Shown here piece by piece: positions 47,727 through 56,856 of a stretch of 64,000 nt of DNA; within the stretch, counting starts at the first letter, position 1, and the number at the start of each line of letters is the position of its first letter. A program made the translations under genes and the position numbers. The notes beneath the pieces are model-generated. The model saw only the letters and a program-made list of their open reading frames with translations. It had not been told where the DNA came from and did not search any database. Source of the DNA: Cerina litoralis (GTDB lineage: Bacteria; Bacteroidota; Bacteroidia; Flavobacteriales; Flavobacteriaceae); contig JAIRBC010000003.1 in the NCBI GenBank assembly GCA_022008415.1, positions 124,001 to 188,000 on the forward strand, in the 5' to 3' direction.

Positions 47727-48477
47727 ATATAATCTTCTTGATGACCCTCAGTTTATGGCTATAGGATTTTATGTCGGTATTGAAGATACCGGTATGATCT
47801 AATCGATCAATACGGACCTTTCCATGGGAATGAATGATGTAGTTATCCTTCATGATGATCCCCACGTGGTTGATAATCCCTTCTTTATTGTCAAAAAAAG
47901 CCAGATCTCCCGGTTGGCTTTCCTCGATAAAACTTAGAGCATCCCCTTGGGTGGCCTGTTGTGTCGCATCGCGCAATATTCCATAACCATTTATTTTGTA
48001 TACCATCTGCACGAGTCCGGAACAGTCAATTCCGAACGGGGTTTTACCACCCCAAAGATAGGGGGCGTTTAAATATAGAAGGGCCGTATCCAAAAGATGG
48101 ATTTTTTCTTGTTTGCAATCAATACAGTCTCCTTCAAATTTATGTCCAAAAAAATCAATTGAAGTCACATTAGAACCCAACACCAATGGAATAAGGGAAT
48201 TATTTTCTGTGGAGACAAAGGAAATTAAATCGGAGGTATACCTCGGATTCCGATCATTGTCAATCTGTCCATAATCTGGCTCAGAGATGGAGAGAAATTG
48301 ATTATTCCCAATCCAGCCTTCGTAGTTATCGTAGGCCATCCGAATTCTGCTCCAGTTTTTTCGTTGCTCCAGAACTTTAAAATGATCCCCATATAGTAAT
48401 TGGGAAGTCATTTCGCTAGAATCTTCCGGTAGAGATCGAAGGGGAACAATACTAAGGTGGCAAATACCGAATTGCAT
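47725..48477 (-). CDS. C40 (NlpC/P60) peptidase with SH3 domain
   Basis: A 250-aa protein. Residues 1-90 are an SH3-like region with YEGWIGNNQFL. The NlpC/P60 domain follows: the catalytic Cys is in FGIDCSGLVQ (about residue 148), the catalytic His in NHVGIIMKDN (about residue 203) and a third polar residue in IIHSHGKVR. Such enzymes cleave peptides in peptidoglycan stems and recycle murein; an N-terminal signal peptide is not clear, so it may be cytoplasmic. The thiolase gene upstream (start 49673, stop 48495) is only 17 bp away on the same strand, but the two have unrelated roles. Confidence 0.9.
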   Translation of the reverse strand: MQFGICHLSIVPLRSLPEDSSEMTSQLLYGDHFKVLEQRKNWSRIRMAYDNYEGWIGNNQFLSISEPDYGQIDNDRNPRYTSDLISFVSTENNSLIPLVLGSNVTSIDFFGHKFEGDCIDCKQEKIHLLDTALLYLNAPYLWGGKTPFGIDCSGLVQMVYKINGYGILRDATQQATQGDALSFIEESQPGDLAFFDNKEGIINHVGIIMKDNYIIHSHGKVRIDRLDHTGIFNTDIKSYSHKLRVIKKII

Positions 48478-48494
48478 ATTCAGACGAAGCAGGG

Positions 48495-49673
48495 TTATTT
48501 TTTTTCCACGATTATCGCCGACGCACCTCCGCCTCCATTACATATGGCTGCAGCCCCAATTTTTCCCTTATTTTGTTTCAATACGCTTAATAGGGTTATA
48601 AGAATGCGCGCACCAGAACACCCCAAGGGATGCCCAAGGGAGACGGCTCCTCCGTTTACGTTGACCTTGGTGTCCGAAAGCTCAAGAAGCCTCATATTGG
48701 CCAAACCGACCACTGAAAATGCCTCATTGAATTCAAAATAATCGACATTGGAAATAGAAATCCCTGCCTTGTCAAGGGCTTTTGGAAGCGCCTTGGCAGG
48801 AGCTGTTGTAAACCATTTTGGCTCTTGAGCGGCATCGGCATAACCTGTAATATGGGCCAATGGTTTTAGGCCGAGTTCATCGGCTTTCCCAGCGCTCATC
48901 AAAACTAACGCGGCCGCCCCGTCGTTAATGGTGGAGGCATTGGCCGCCGTTACGGTTCCGTCTTTGGAAAAAGCGGGCCGCAATACGGGTATTTTTTCGA
49001 GTTTCACGTTTTTGTATTCCTCATCCTCGGTCACAACAATGGGTTCTCCCTTGCGCTGGGGTACTTCCACTGGAACAACTTCCTCGTTAAACTTACCGGA
49101 TTTCCACGCTTCCGCGGACCGTTGATACGATTGTACGGCAAAATTGTCCTGATCTTCACGGCTAAATTTATATTCTACCGCGCATGCATCGGCACATACT
49201 CCCATGGCGTTTTGGTCGTAGGCATCTACCAAGCCATCCCTTTGCAAACCGTCAATCAAAGTTGTCGATCCAAATTTAACACCATTTCTCATGTGTAAAT
49301 AATGGGGTATCTGGCTCATATTCTCCATGCCTCCTGCCACAACGATCGAATTATCGCCATTGGCAATGGATTGGGCAGCGAGCATCACTGCTTTCATGCC
49401 CGAGGCGCAGACCTTGTTTACCGTTGTACAGCTCACCGTATCCGGAATACCGGCAAATAATCCGGCCTGTCTAGCAGGAGCTTGTCCGGTACCCGCCTGG
49501 ACTACGTGGCCCATAATAACTTCCTGTACCTCGGACGGGTCTAGCTTAATTTTTGCCAAAGCCCCTTTAATGGCCACAGCACCCAATTGGGGCGCAGGGA
49601 CGCTAGACAAGGCACCCATAAAACTACCTATCGGGGTTCTTGCCATGGAAACGATAACTACTTTGTGCATCAC
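48495..49673 (-). CDS. acetyl-CoA acetyltransferase (thiolase)
   Basis: A 392-aa biosynthetic-type thiolase. The nucleophilic Cys is in [12 protein letters not shown] (about residue 88), the catalytic His in [18 protein letters not shown] (about 348), and the second Cys in [11 protein letters not shown] (about 378). It condenses two acetyl-CoA or splits acetoacetyl-CoA. Together with the catabolic block at 13-23 kb it could supply the last step of beta-oxidation, but it is 25 kb away, so that is only an inference. Length is normal for the family. Confidence 0.95.
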   Translation of the reverse strand: MMHKVVIVSMARTPIGSFMGALSSVPAPQLGAVAIKGALAKIKLDPSEVQEVIMGHVVQAGTGQAPARQAGLFAGIPDTVSCTTVNKVCASGMKAVMLAAQSIANGDNSIVVAGGMENMSQIPHYLHMRNGVKFGSTTLIDGLQRDGLVDAYDQNAMGVCADACAVEYKFSREDQDNFAVQSYQRSAEAWKSGKFNEEVVPVEVPQRKGEPIVVTEDEEYKNVKLEKIPVLRPAFSKDGTVTAANASTINDGAAALVLMSAGKADELGLKPLAHITGYADAAQEPKWFTTAPAKALPKALDKAGISISNVDYFEFNEAFSVVGLANMRLLELSDTKVNVNGGAVSLGHPLGCSGARILITLLSVLKQNKGKIGAAAICNGGGGASAIIVEKK

Positions 49674-49895
49674 GGTTGTATTTTAACGATTTACGAAATT
49701 AAGAAATTTAACCCCAACGAAACCGACATGTTTGGAATAATCTTTAATCACAAAGAGGAATCGTTATTTTAAACATCAAGGGTTACACCTGCCGGTCCGG
49801 CCGTACCTCGCCAGAATGATACGGTTGGGCTGGCGTTCGGAGGGGAATGACGTTATCGGGCTGGTGCGACCTTAGAAAGCAAATATTTTATTCAT

Positions 49896-49949
49896 ATGAA
49901 ACGAGCATTAAGAAAATTTAAATATTACTTCACAAAGGGTCATGTTTAA
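49896..49949 (+). CDS. tiny ORF (17 aa), second copy of the repeated unit
   Basis: Reads MKRALRKFKYYFTKGHV and stops. It has the same start and end pattern as the ORF at 27832. The 640-bp gap 49674-50312 holds this unit and a REP-like palindrome around 49790-49850; I see no other gene in it. Confidence 0.35.
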   Translation: MKRALRKFKYYFTKGHV

Positions 49950-50034
49950 AATTTTTAATGCGGGCCCGCCCGTACCCGAAGGGTACGTTCGGGCGGGAGC
50001 AAAGTGGTTACATACGTCCTCAATTTTTTAATTA
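49896..50034 (+). repeat. repeated unit B with inserted palindrome
   Basis: Same word order as unit A (27832-27985). Between TTAATGCGG and the GGTTAC stretch, a palindrome (49965-49997: CCCGCCCG pairs with CGGGCGGG, GTACCC with GGGTAC) is inserted, and no hairpin sits after CTCAA, where the sequence runs directly into TTTTTTAATTA. The unit stands before the 7TM-HD gene at 50313, whose start is 279 bp downstream. Confidence 0.5.
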
Positions 50035-50312
50035 ATTTCCAAGTAATTAAAAATATTTAAACGTAAGAAAATGGTAATTGGGACAAAAGCCTTTTTTGAA
50101 GGGATATTTTTCTATTTTTGATATACTCGTACCGGATGATCCTTTGGTAATTTTGGAAAATTTATTTTTTTCTGTGCCTGGGCAAAATTTTGGAGCGTAG
50201 CATTGGTTACGGTTTTAAATTTTAATCCCAGAAGCTTCTGGAGAAAAGGAATAAAAAAAGATACAAAACATTGAAATTTCATTTGGAACGAGTATAAAGA
50301 TACCATACCCTT

Positions 50313-52361
50313 ATGCGGAAATTTTTGGACCGACTTTATAAGAATCAGTCACTGATCTACAAGTACATCCTATATGTGGTATCCATCTTTCTAATTGTGT
50401 TCTTTCTCCCTAAGGGCGGTCAGTTTAAATACGAATTTCAAAAGGGAAAACCTTGGCAATACGACAACCTATACGCCCCTTTCGACTTTTCTATAAAAAA
50501 GACCGATGCCGAGATCGCAAAAGAAAAGTCTCAAATAGAGGATCGGCAGATTGATTACTACAGTTACAATGACAGCATTGCAGATCAGGTATATAGGTCC
50601 TTCGATACGAATTTCGCAACTGTTTTTCCCTCTGATGAATTCAACAAAGCCCAAAGAACCACTTTTGAGCGGGTGGGAAAGGAGATTTTAGACGAATTGT
50701 ATAAAAATGGCATACTTAAAAAGACCGAAGGCAACGCCGTTAAGGATGAATTGTATCTGGTTAAGAACAACGAGGCCAAACAGGTGCAGCAGCGCGAACT
50801 TTATCACATACAGGATATTGAAAAATTGATTGAAAGCACACTCGAAAAGAAAGGTCTAAGTGTATATAGACCACAATTTCAGGAATTGTTCTTTGGCATC
50901 ATAAAACCGAATGTTTTCATTGATAAAAACCTTTCCCACAAGGCACTTGAAAACGAACTTTCAAAAATATCCTATACCCGTGGCAATGTAGACGAAGGTA
51001 AGCTCATTATCGCAAAGGGCGAGGTCGTGGAATCTGAAAACTTAAAGATTCTCAATTCTCTTAAAGATGAATATGCCTCGGAACTATGGGCCGCCAATAA
51101 TTACTATTTTATTCTTTCTGGATATACGGTTCTTGTTGCCTTGGTACTTATTATGTTGCTGCTCTTTCTGAAAAAATATAGGGCTGAAATTTATAGGAAC
51201 AATACCAAAATCACTTTTATTTTTTTCAATATCCTCCTCATGGTATTTGTGACCACGCTGGTGGTGAAATATAACGAGGCTTTCGTATTCGTCGTTCCAC
51301 TCTGTATACTTCCGTTGATACTCAAAACATTTTTTGATGCCAGAACAGGGCTCTTTGTCCATGTTTTGACGGTATTGATCTTGGGGTTTGTGGTCCCCAA
51401 CAGCTTTGAGTATATTTTCCTGCAAATAATTGCGGGTATCGTGACTATTTTAACCGTGTCCGAGCTCTATAAAAGGGCTAATCTATTTATTTCGGTGGGC
51501 CAGATTACCTTAATTTATATTATAGGATATTTTGCATTCCATATTATTCACGAGGGAAATTTGAACAATATAGAGTGGTTGGTCTTTGGGCTGTTTCTAT
51601 TAAACGGGATGATTACGCTTTTTGCACAACCGTTGATCTATATCTATGAAAAGATTTTTGGACTGGTGTCCGATGTCTCCCTTTTGGAACTGTCCGACAC
51701 CAATTCCAAGTTGTTAAAGGAACTTTCAAATAAGGCGCCCGGTACTTTCCATCACTCGTTACAGGTAGCCAATTTGGCCGAGGCGGCGGCCAATGAGATC
51801 GGTGCAAACGCCATGTTGGTCCGGGTAGGGGCGTTGTACCACGACATTGGAAAAATGAACAATCCTACTTATTTTACTGAAAATCAGGTCACTAATGTAA
51901 ATCCGCATGATGAGCTGATGCCAGTGGACAGCGCAACGATTATTATAAACCACGTTATAGAGGGAATAGAAATGGCGAGGAAGAATAATTTGCCGGATAG
52001 GGTGATAGATTTTATCAGGACCCATCATGGAACTACCTTGGTCTATTATTTTTATAAGAAACAACAAGAATTAGGGGAACAGGTCAATATTGAGGACTTT
52101 AGATATCCTGGGCCCACCCCATTTTCAAAAGAGACAGCAATACTAATGATGTCCGACTCGGTTGAGGCGGCCTCCAAGAGCCTAAAAAACCCGACGTTTT
52201 TGATGATAGACGAGTTTGTGGATAAAATAATTGCCGCACAAATGCAGGCCGGCCAATTCTTAAATGCGAACATAACATTTAAGGAAATTGAAGCGGTAAA
52301 AAAGGTATTAAAACAGAAATTGACCAACATTTACCACCTCCGGGTAGAGTACCCGGAATAG
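50313..52361 (+). CDS. 7TM-HD family phosphohydrolase (PgpH/YqfF-like)
   Basis: A 682-aa membrane protein. An N-terminal segment (about 18-32) and a long extracellular 7TMR-HD-type domain (about 60-250) precede seven hydrophobic segments (about 265-445) and a C-terminal HD domain with PGTFHHSLQVANLAEAAANE (shortened to 20), LYHDIGKMNNP and the H/D residues of the HD motif. PgpH of Listeria degrades cyclic di-AMP; this protein has the same layout, so c-di-AMP or another nucleotide is the likely substrate. It is the last gene before the tRNA cluster and genomic island. Confidence 0.93.
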   Translation: MRKFLDRLYKNQSLIYKYILYVVSIFLIVFFLPKGGQFKYEFQKGKPWQYDNLYAPFDFSIKKTDAEIAKEKSQIEDRQIDYYSYNDSIADQVYRSFDTNFATVFPSDEFNKAQRTTFERVGKEILDELYKNGILKKTEGNAVKDELYLVKNNEAKQVQQRELYHIQDIEKLIESTLEKKGLSVYRPQFQELFFGIIKPNVFIDKNLSHKALENELSKISYTRGNVDEGKLIIAKGEVVESENLKILNSLKDEYASELWAANNYYFILSGYTVLVALVLIMLLLFLKKYRAEIYRNNTKITFIFFNILLMVFVTTLVVKYNEAFVFVVPLCILPLILKTFFDARTGLFVHVLTVLILGFVVPNSFEYIFLQIIAGIVTILTVSELYKRANLFISVGQITLIYIIGYFAFHIIHEGNLNNIEWLVFGLFLLNGMITLFAQPLIYIYEKIFGLVSDVSLLELSDTNSKLLKELSNKAPGTFHHSLQVANLAEAAANEIGANAMLVRVGALYHDIGKMNNPTYFTENQVTNVNPHDELMPVDSATIIINHVIEGIEMARKNNLPDRVIDFIRTHHGTTLVYYFYKKQQELGEQVNIEDFRYPGPTPFSKETAILMMSDSVEAASKSLKNPTFLMIDEFVDKIIAAQMQAGQFLNANITFKEIEAVKKVLKQKLTNIYHLRVEYPE

Positions 52362-52407
52362 GTTTGTGGTTGGAATTGGAAAGGCCTATAAAAAAAACAA
52401 AAAATAG

Positions 52408-52438
52408 TTGCGTTCTATAGTATGAAGGAGTACATTTG
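52408..52438 (+). promoter_or_regulatory. Bacteroidota-type promoter for the tRNA-Ser/tRNA-Pro pair
   Basis: TTG at 52408-52410 and TACATTTG at 52431-52438, 20 bp apart, match the -33/-7 consensus. It lies 47 bp before tRNA-Ser. Confidence 0.75.
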
Positions 52439-52485
52439 CAACCGCAATTTTATCCCCGTACGGGGGTTTGTTCATGGAGTGTATT

Positions 52486-52569
52486 GGAGAGGTGCCGGAG
52501 TGGTAACGGAGCAGATTGCTAATCTGTCGACGCGTAAGTGTCGCCAGGGTTCGAATCCCTGTCTCTCCG
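52486..52569 (+). tRNA. tRNA-Ser (anticodon GCT)
   Basis: An 84-nt tRNA with acceptor stem GGAGAGG/TCTCTCC, anticodon stem CAGAT/ATCTG with GCT, and a long variable arm as in all tRNA-Ser. A hairpin (GCCCTCC at 52575-52581 with GGAGGGC at 52596-52602) lies just after it. CCA is not encoded. Confidence 0.96.
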
Positions 52570-52630
52570 CCTTGGCCCTCCAGAGCTTAGGCGACGGAGG
52601 GCATTAAATATATTGAAATTTTACACCATT

Positions 52631-52705
52631 CGGGGTGTAGCGTAGCCCGGTTATCGCGCCTGCTTTGGGAGCAGGAGGCCGCAGGTTCGAATCCTGCCAC
52701 CCCGA
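52631..52705 (+). tRNA. tRNA-Pro (anticodon TGG), integration site of the island
   Basis: Acceptor stem CGGGGTG/CACCCCG, anticodon stem CCTGC/GCAGG with loop TTTGGGA (anticodon TGG), and T-arm GCAGGTTCGAATCCTGC. CCA is not encoded. Its last 14 bases plus one belong to the left attachment repeat (52692-52706), so the island keeps the tRNA intact. Confidence 0.97.
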
Positions 52706-52706
52706 C
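52692..52706 (+). repeat. left attachment site (attL core)
   Basis: TCCTGCCACCCCGAC, part of the tRNA-Pro(TGG) 3' end; identical to 62339-62353. Confidence 0.85.
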
Positions 52707-52730
52707 TTGACTAGTTTCATCTAGTTGCAT

Positions 52731-52770
52731 AACGTTGCAAATCACCTGATTTGCAACGTTTTATGTTTTT
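52731..52770 (+). terminator. palindrome/terminator just inside the island
   Basis: AACGTTGCAAATCA and TGATTTGCAACGTT form a near-perfect palindrome (52731-52760), then TTTATGTTTTT. It can end the tRNA transcript before it enters the integrase gene. A 9-bp inverted repeat (GTTTCATCT at 52714, AGATGAAAC at 52780) surrounds it and may be integrase arm sites. Confidence 0.65.
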
Positions 52771-52931
52771 AGGGGGATCAGATGAAACCTCGTATTACTA
52801 CCTGAAAACACCGTTCTGGTGTACAAATCGGGAATTGAACACTACAGTATTTTTTGTACATTGAAGTAGCTTTTGAAGGTATTTGACCCTGTGTTTTTTA
52901 CCATTTATTTACTAATTTAAAGCTATGTAAA

Positions 52932-54176
52932 ATGTTAGAAAACAGCAGATTATCAGTCGTATTCATTACCAGGAGACTCAATTCGGAAACCGAAACCATA
53001 AGAATCTATGCCCGTGTCACCGTTGACGGTAAACGAGCGGAATTCAGTTTAAATCGGGAATTGGCGGTGTCCCTTTGGGACGAAAAACGCAAAAGGGGGA
53101 AGGGTTTTTCAAAGTATGTCATTTCTCTAAACAAATATATAGATCAGGTTTTTACAGGACTACATGAGGCGCATCGGCAACTTTTACAAGAGGAGGTTGA
53201 TATTACCTCTGCAGGAATAAAGTCTCGTTATTTGGGGGAAGACGATAGGGGCAAAACACTTCTCGATTTAATTACGTATCACAACACCTCTATGCTTACC
53301 GTACTTAGGAAAGGTACAATGAAGAACTACTATAGTACGGAACGCTGTATCAAAGAATTTTTAAAGGAAGAAATGCACATTGAGGATATACCTCTTAAAA
53401 AATTGAACTACGCGTTTATCGTTGATTTTGAACAATATCTAAGAAGGTATAAACCGACCACACGAAAGGGCTGCGCCAATAACGGTGCCATGAAACATAT
53501 GGAACGTCTAAAAAAGATGGCGAGATTGGCCGTGAAACTTGAATGGCTGGAAAAAGACCCATTTATAAATTTCAAATTGCGGTTTGAAAAAACCGAACGC
53601 CAATTTTTAACGGAACGGGAACTGCAACTAATTGAAGATACTACTTTTAAAGTTCCAAGCACCCAACATATTAAGGACTTGTTTGTTTTTGCCTGTTACA
53701 CCGGGCTGTCCTGCATTGATGTACAAGAATTAAAGGCGGATCATTTGGTTAAGGGTATAGACGGTAATGATTGGCTCTACACCAAGAGAACCAAGACCGA
53801 TGAACCCTTAAAGATTCCTTTATTACCAAAGGCCAAGGAAATTTTAGATAATTATAAGGATGACCAGGATGTATTAAAAAACGGCAGATTACTTCCAGTT
53901 TATAGTAATCAAATGATGAATAGGATATTAAAGGAAATTGCCAACGCTTGTGGCATTCGTAAGAAGATAACTTTTCATGTGGCGCGGCATACCTTTGCCA
54001 CGGCGATTACGCTATCCAATGGAGTACCGATAGAGACCGTTTCCAAGCTTTTGGGGCATACTAAACTTTCCACGACCCAAATCTATGCTCGGGTGGTTGA
54101 AAAGAAGGTAGGGGAGGATATGCAGAATTTGATGGCGCATATGGAGCTTAAAAAGAAGATTGAATCGGTAGTTTAA
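52932..54176 (+). CDS. tyrosine recombinase/integrase of the island
   Basis: A 414-aa Bacteroidota-type phage integrase. The N-terminal arm-binding domain (about 1-100) is followed by a SAM-like core-binding domain (about 105-210) and the catalytic domain. The active-site His-x-x-Arg is H349/R352 (FHVARHTFATA), then GHTKLSTTQIYARV with the nucleophilic Tyr near 385. The first catalytic Arg is replaced in YTGLSCIDVQEL, which is common in this group. It faces away from tRNA-Pro(TGG), 226 bp downstream of the attachment core, and is the likely enzyme for integration and excision. Confidence 0.95.
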   Translation: MLENSRLSVVFITRRLNSETETIRIYARVTVDGKRAEFSLNRELAVSLWDEKRKRGKGFSKYVISLNKYIDQVFTGLHEAHRQLLQEEVDITSAGIKSRYLGEDDRGKTLLDLITYHNTSMLTVLRKGTMKNYYSTERCIKEFLKEEMHIEDIPLKKLNYAFIVDFEQYLRRYKPTTRKGCANNGAMKHMERLKKMARLAVKLEWLEKDPFINFKLRFEKTERQFLTERELQLIEDTTFKVPSTQHIKDLFVFACYTGLSCIDVQELKADHLVKGIDGNDWLYTKRTKTDEPLKIPLLPKAKEILDNYKDDQDVLKNGRLLPVYSNQMMNRILKEIANACGIRKKITFHVARHTFATAITLSNGVPIETVSKLLGHTKLSTTQIYARVVEKKVGEDMQNLMAHMELKKKIESVV

Positions 54177-54503
54177 AAATTGCATTTTAATTCTACTGTT
54201 AGTGGCAAACACAATCGAGCGACTGGTCGTGCGGCAATTTGACATAACGGCAAATTATGGTACAGCGTTGCGAAGGTTGTCATATGCGAGGCTACTGAGT
54301 TTCTAAATTTAGAACAAATTTTGTTTTATGTAGAAACTGCCAAGAAGCGTAAATTAGAAAAGTTGATGACCTTATTGTAATTCTCTTGTACGATAATATG
54401 TTTCACAATCAAATAGAGCTTTTCAAATAACAGATACTTCTGATATTATATGAAATGCAAGTATATGCCGTTTTACATCGGGTTGATATCGAAGGTGTTT
54501 AGT
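54177..54503. other. intergenic region with a possible coding remnant
   Basis: No complete gene. On the plus strand, 54211-54303 reads TIERLVVRQFDITANYG and on to YARLLSF before a stop, and a shifted frame at 54285-54381 reads EFLNLEQILFYVETAKKRKL before LEKLMTLL and a stop. This could be the frameshifted end of a lost gene, or an intergenic repeat I cannot place. Confidence 0.3.
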
Positions 54504-55178
54504 TTATGAACTGGGTAAAATGTAGTTTGGATTTTGTTTGAAGAAAGGAATTAATTGTTCCTTACCGTCAAAATAAATATATGGTTTTATTATAGATAGT
54601 TCTTCAAATGCATCTTTATGACAGTTACGAAACTTCATTTTGTGACAAAAAGGACATTGAGCTGTTCGATTCAAAATTTGTCCTTTCAAAATGAAATCAA
54701 ACATTTGCACCATTTGTAATGGAGAGCGAGCTTTAAGTTTACTTTGGTAGAATTCAATTTTTCCAAATATACCATGAGAATATTCTCCGTATAAATAGTA
54801 GCCTTCCAATTCCCTATATTTTTGGTTAGCTAGATAAGGAATGCAGTATCTTTCAATGAATTCCTTAGCATGTAATCCATTTTTGCATATAATTATTTCA
54901 CTTTCCGGTACATCGATACAACATGATTCGTCGATATTTACATGCCAATCAGCAATCTTTGGAAATGCATTTCCCGTTTCAAATAAAATTGGAAACATAT
55001 TAGGATATTGCCGACTTCCTTTTATTAATACGCTATATGTTTCCCAAATTTTCCCCTCTTCATCCTTAATTTCAATTTCGCCAGAAAGAAATTTCTCTCC
55101 ATTTTGGGTTACTACTTCCAACTTATTATAATGTTGCGGTATATCTAAAATATCTTTTTCATATTGGCTACTAATCAT
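54504..55178 (-). CDS. stand-alone E2-like (ubiquitin-conjugating fold) protein of short type II CBASS
   Basis: A 224-aa protein. The E2 core is in residues 1-145, with the WHVNIDESCCIDVPE motif (W78 to E91) that holds the candidate catalytic Cys (Cys86 or Cys87), preceded by the strand SVLIKGSRQYPNMFP. The Cys is followed by LHAKEFIERYCIPYLANQ and GEYSHGIFG (H135). A C-terminal part has CPFCHKMKFRNCH (Cys175, 178, 186, His187), probably a metal finger. No E1 or JAB domain is present, so this is the short (E2-only) form. In studied systems the E2 primes the CD-NTase by conjugating its C-terminus. It overlaps the CD-NTase gene by 4 bp and is the last gene of the operon. Confidence 0.8.
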   Translation of the reverse strand: MISSQYEKDILDIPQHYNKLEVVTQNGEKFLSGEIEIKDEEGKIWETYSVLIKGSRQYPNMFPILFETGNAFPKIADWHVNIDESCCIDVPESEIIICKNGLHAKEFIERYCIPYLANQKYRELEGYYLYGEYSHGIFGKIEFYQSKLKARSPLQMVQMFDFILKGQILNRTAQCPFCHKMKFRNCHKDAFEELSIIKPYIYFDGKEQLIPFFKQNPNYILPSS

Positions 55179-56176
55179 TCTTTACAATATGGTTTAGTAC
55201 TTGAAGGAATTATAGCTCCTAATCCGCCCGAACTACTAGAAGTATCTTCCTTATCATCTCCCAAAGGAAATCTATCTCCTAAATGATTTCTCCAATATTC
55301 AGTGGATTTCATATAATTCTTCTCTTTTAGCGCCTCCTTAGAATCATTTAAGAAATCGCTTAAGCAATTTAAAAAGTAATCTTTATCTCTGTAACCTTCT
55401 AAAAGATTTTCATCTGTTGGGGTAGTGGGACGATAACATGAAAAACTGGCATTAAGTTTTGCCTGGATATTAATAAGTGTCTCTTTCAAAGCGATATCAT
55501 CCCTATCTTTCCTTAAAACTAAATTCTCAGTAATTAGAATAGTTAAAATGAGACCACTTGGCATCTTTTTGGAAGGATTACTTAAATGCCGAAAATCAAT
55601 CCAACTTTTGCCATATCTAACTAATTGCCTGAGTTGTGGCGTTTCATCTGCTTTATCATTGAACCAATTTGTAAATTCAAGTGGGTCGCTTATTGTATAT
55701 CCATCTTTTTTATGTGCTAATTCGGGTTTGTTCTCCTGTTTGTAGTAAATTGGCTGGTCAATATGATGACCATTCGAAAATACTGTTCTTACGCAAGTGT
55801 TTTTATCTATTGGAGGCGTACTAGTATGTCCATCTACCGCCTGACAAACCCATGAGTGGTATGTTGAGGGAGAAGGCCTATCATTGTGGGATTTATCGCC
55901 AATAAAGTAGATGCCATCATCGACATCATATTTTAAGATAGTTTTTTCGGCTCCGTCAACCATCATTTTTCTCGGGATTGGGTTTACAACTGTATCGGTT
56001 GACATAGAACCCTGCCCGTCAAACTTAGGTTTTTCGTTTTCTGGTTGATTCTCCTTAAACCAATTTCTTACTTTGTTTCTTAGCTCTTTCCTTGATTTTT
56101 TTAATTCTTTTTTTCGAGAATCTGTCAGCCTAATTTTTCCGTTAAACTCTTTAAAGTGTTCATTGCAATTTGCCAT
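55175..56176 (-). CDS. CD-NTase (cGAS/DncV-like nucleotidyltransferase) of CBASS
   Basis: A 333-aa nucleotidyltransferase that makes a cyclic oligonucleotide signal on phage infection. The fold's active site is visible: the FDGQGSMSTDT motif (Gly-Ser at 56-57), the metal-binding Asp pair in YDVDDGIYF (D84 and D86), and the third Asp in NGHHIDQPIYY (D140). Residues 1-50 are a charged helix, and the C-terminal tail (SSSSGG to the end CKE) is flexible, as needed for conjugation by E2. The CdnX clade cannot be set from this reading. It starts 6 bp after the Cap15-like gene stop and overlaps the E2 gene. Confidence 0.85.
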   Translation of the reverse strand: MANCNEHFKEFNGKIRLTDSRKKELKKSRKELRNKVRNWFKENQPENEKPKFDGQGSMSTDTVVNPIPRKMMVDGAEKTILKYDVDDGIYFIGDKSHNDRPSPSTYHSWVCQAVDGHTSTPPIDKNTCVRTVFSNGHHIDQPIYYKQENKPELAHKKDGYTISDPLEFTNWFNDKADETPQLRQLVRYGKSWIDFRHLSNPSKKMPSGLILTILITENLVLRKDRDDIALKETLINIQAKLNASFSCYRPTTPTDENLLEGYRDKDYFLNCLSDFLNDSKEALKEKNYMKSTEYWRNHLGDRFPLGDDKEDTSSSSGGLGAIIPSSTKPYCKE

Positions 56177-56182
56177 TTTTTA

Positions 56183-56806
56183 TTACTTTATATGGTTAGT
56201 GTTCTTACTTTTAAATTTTAAGTCTATTTTACCCTTGGTTTGAAATGGTAACCTTTCCGTGTAGTATTTACCAATTAAATGTTTTCCATCTTTATTCTCA
56301 ACGGCCCTTAGTACCTCGGTTCCATAATGAGGGCAAAAATCAAGTTCAAAATTACCCTCGTTCAAATAGTTATAGATTATGGAGAAGGTGCCATCTTTTT
56401 CTTTTATTATGCTAGCCTCAATACTTCTGGAAACAGATGTCATTGTACCATCTTTCCTTTTAGTCCATGAATTAATCACTATGTTCGAACCATTTTGAGT
56501 AATTACTTTGATATGATCCAATTCATCTTTGACTTTTTGACACTTTTCATTGGTAAACTCGAATATTAAGGTTCCTGTATAAGTTCCAGAAAAATCAGGA
56601 ACGTAGTACAGCCAACTAAATGGTCTAACATTCCAGAGATATTTATTAATTAAAGCGAATAAGAACGACGTTAAGGCAAATATTGAAAAAGACACACCCC
56701 AATGACTCGAGATATAAATATTGGTAAAATAGAGTAGTAGCCCTAGTGCAATACACAACGGAATAAAGCTTTCGGGTTTCAAGTATCTAAGATTATATCT
56801 ATCCAT
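56183..56806 (-). CDS. Cap15-like CBASS effector (two membrane helices plus beta-barrel)
   Basis: A 207-aa protein. Two hydrophobic helices are at about 14-33 and 36-59. They are followed by a strand-rich domain of about 140 residues that begins WLYYVPDFSGTYTGTLIFE (about 69-87), the pattern of the Cap15 ligand-binding barrel, and ends in basic strands. In characterised Cap15 a cyclic dinucleotide binds the barrel and the helices then disrupt the inner membrane, killing the infected cell. The CD-NTase gene is 6 bp downstream. The identification relies on layout and a short motif, not on a computed alignment. Confidence 0.7.
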   Translation of the reverse strand: MDRYNLRYLKPESFIPLCIALGLLLYFTNIYISSHWGVSFSIFALTSFLFALINKYLWNVRPFSWLYYVPDFSGTYTGTLIFEFTNEKCQKVKDELDHIKVITQNGSNIVINSWTKRKDGTMTSVSRSIEASIIKEKDGTFSIIYNYLNEGNFELDFCPHYGTEVLRAVENKDGKHLIGKYYTERLPFQTKGKIDLKFKSKNTNHIK

Positions 56807-56856
56807 AGGTCGTTTATTTTAAATTGCTCTCAATAAAATCCCGAGGCAACCTGAGC

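Noticed and set aside
50112..50306. A 64-aa minus-strand frame before the 7TM-HD gene
   Set aside because: No homologue recalled, poor start context and it occupies the likely promoter region of the next gene.
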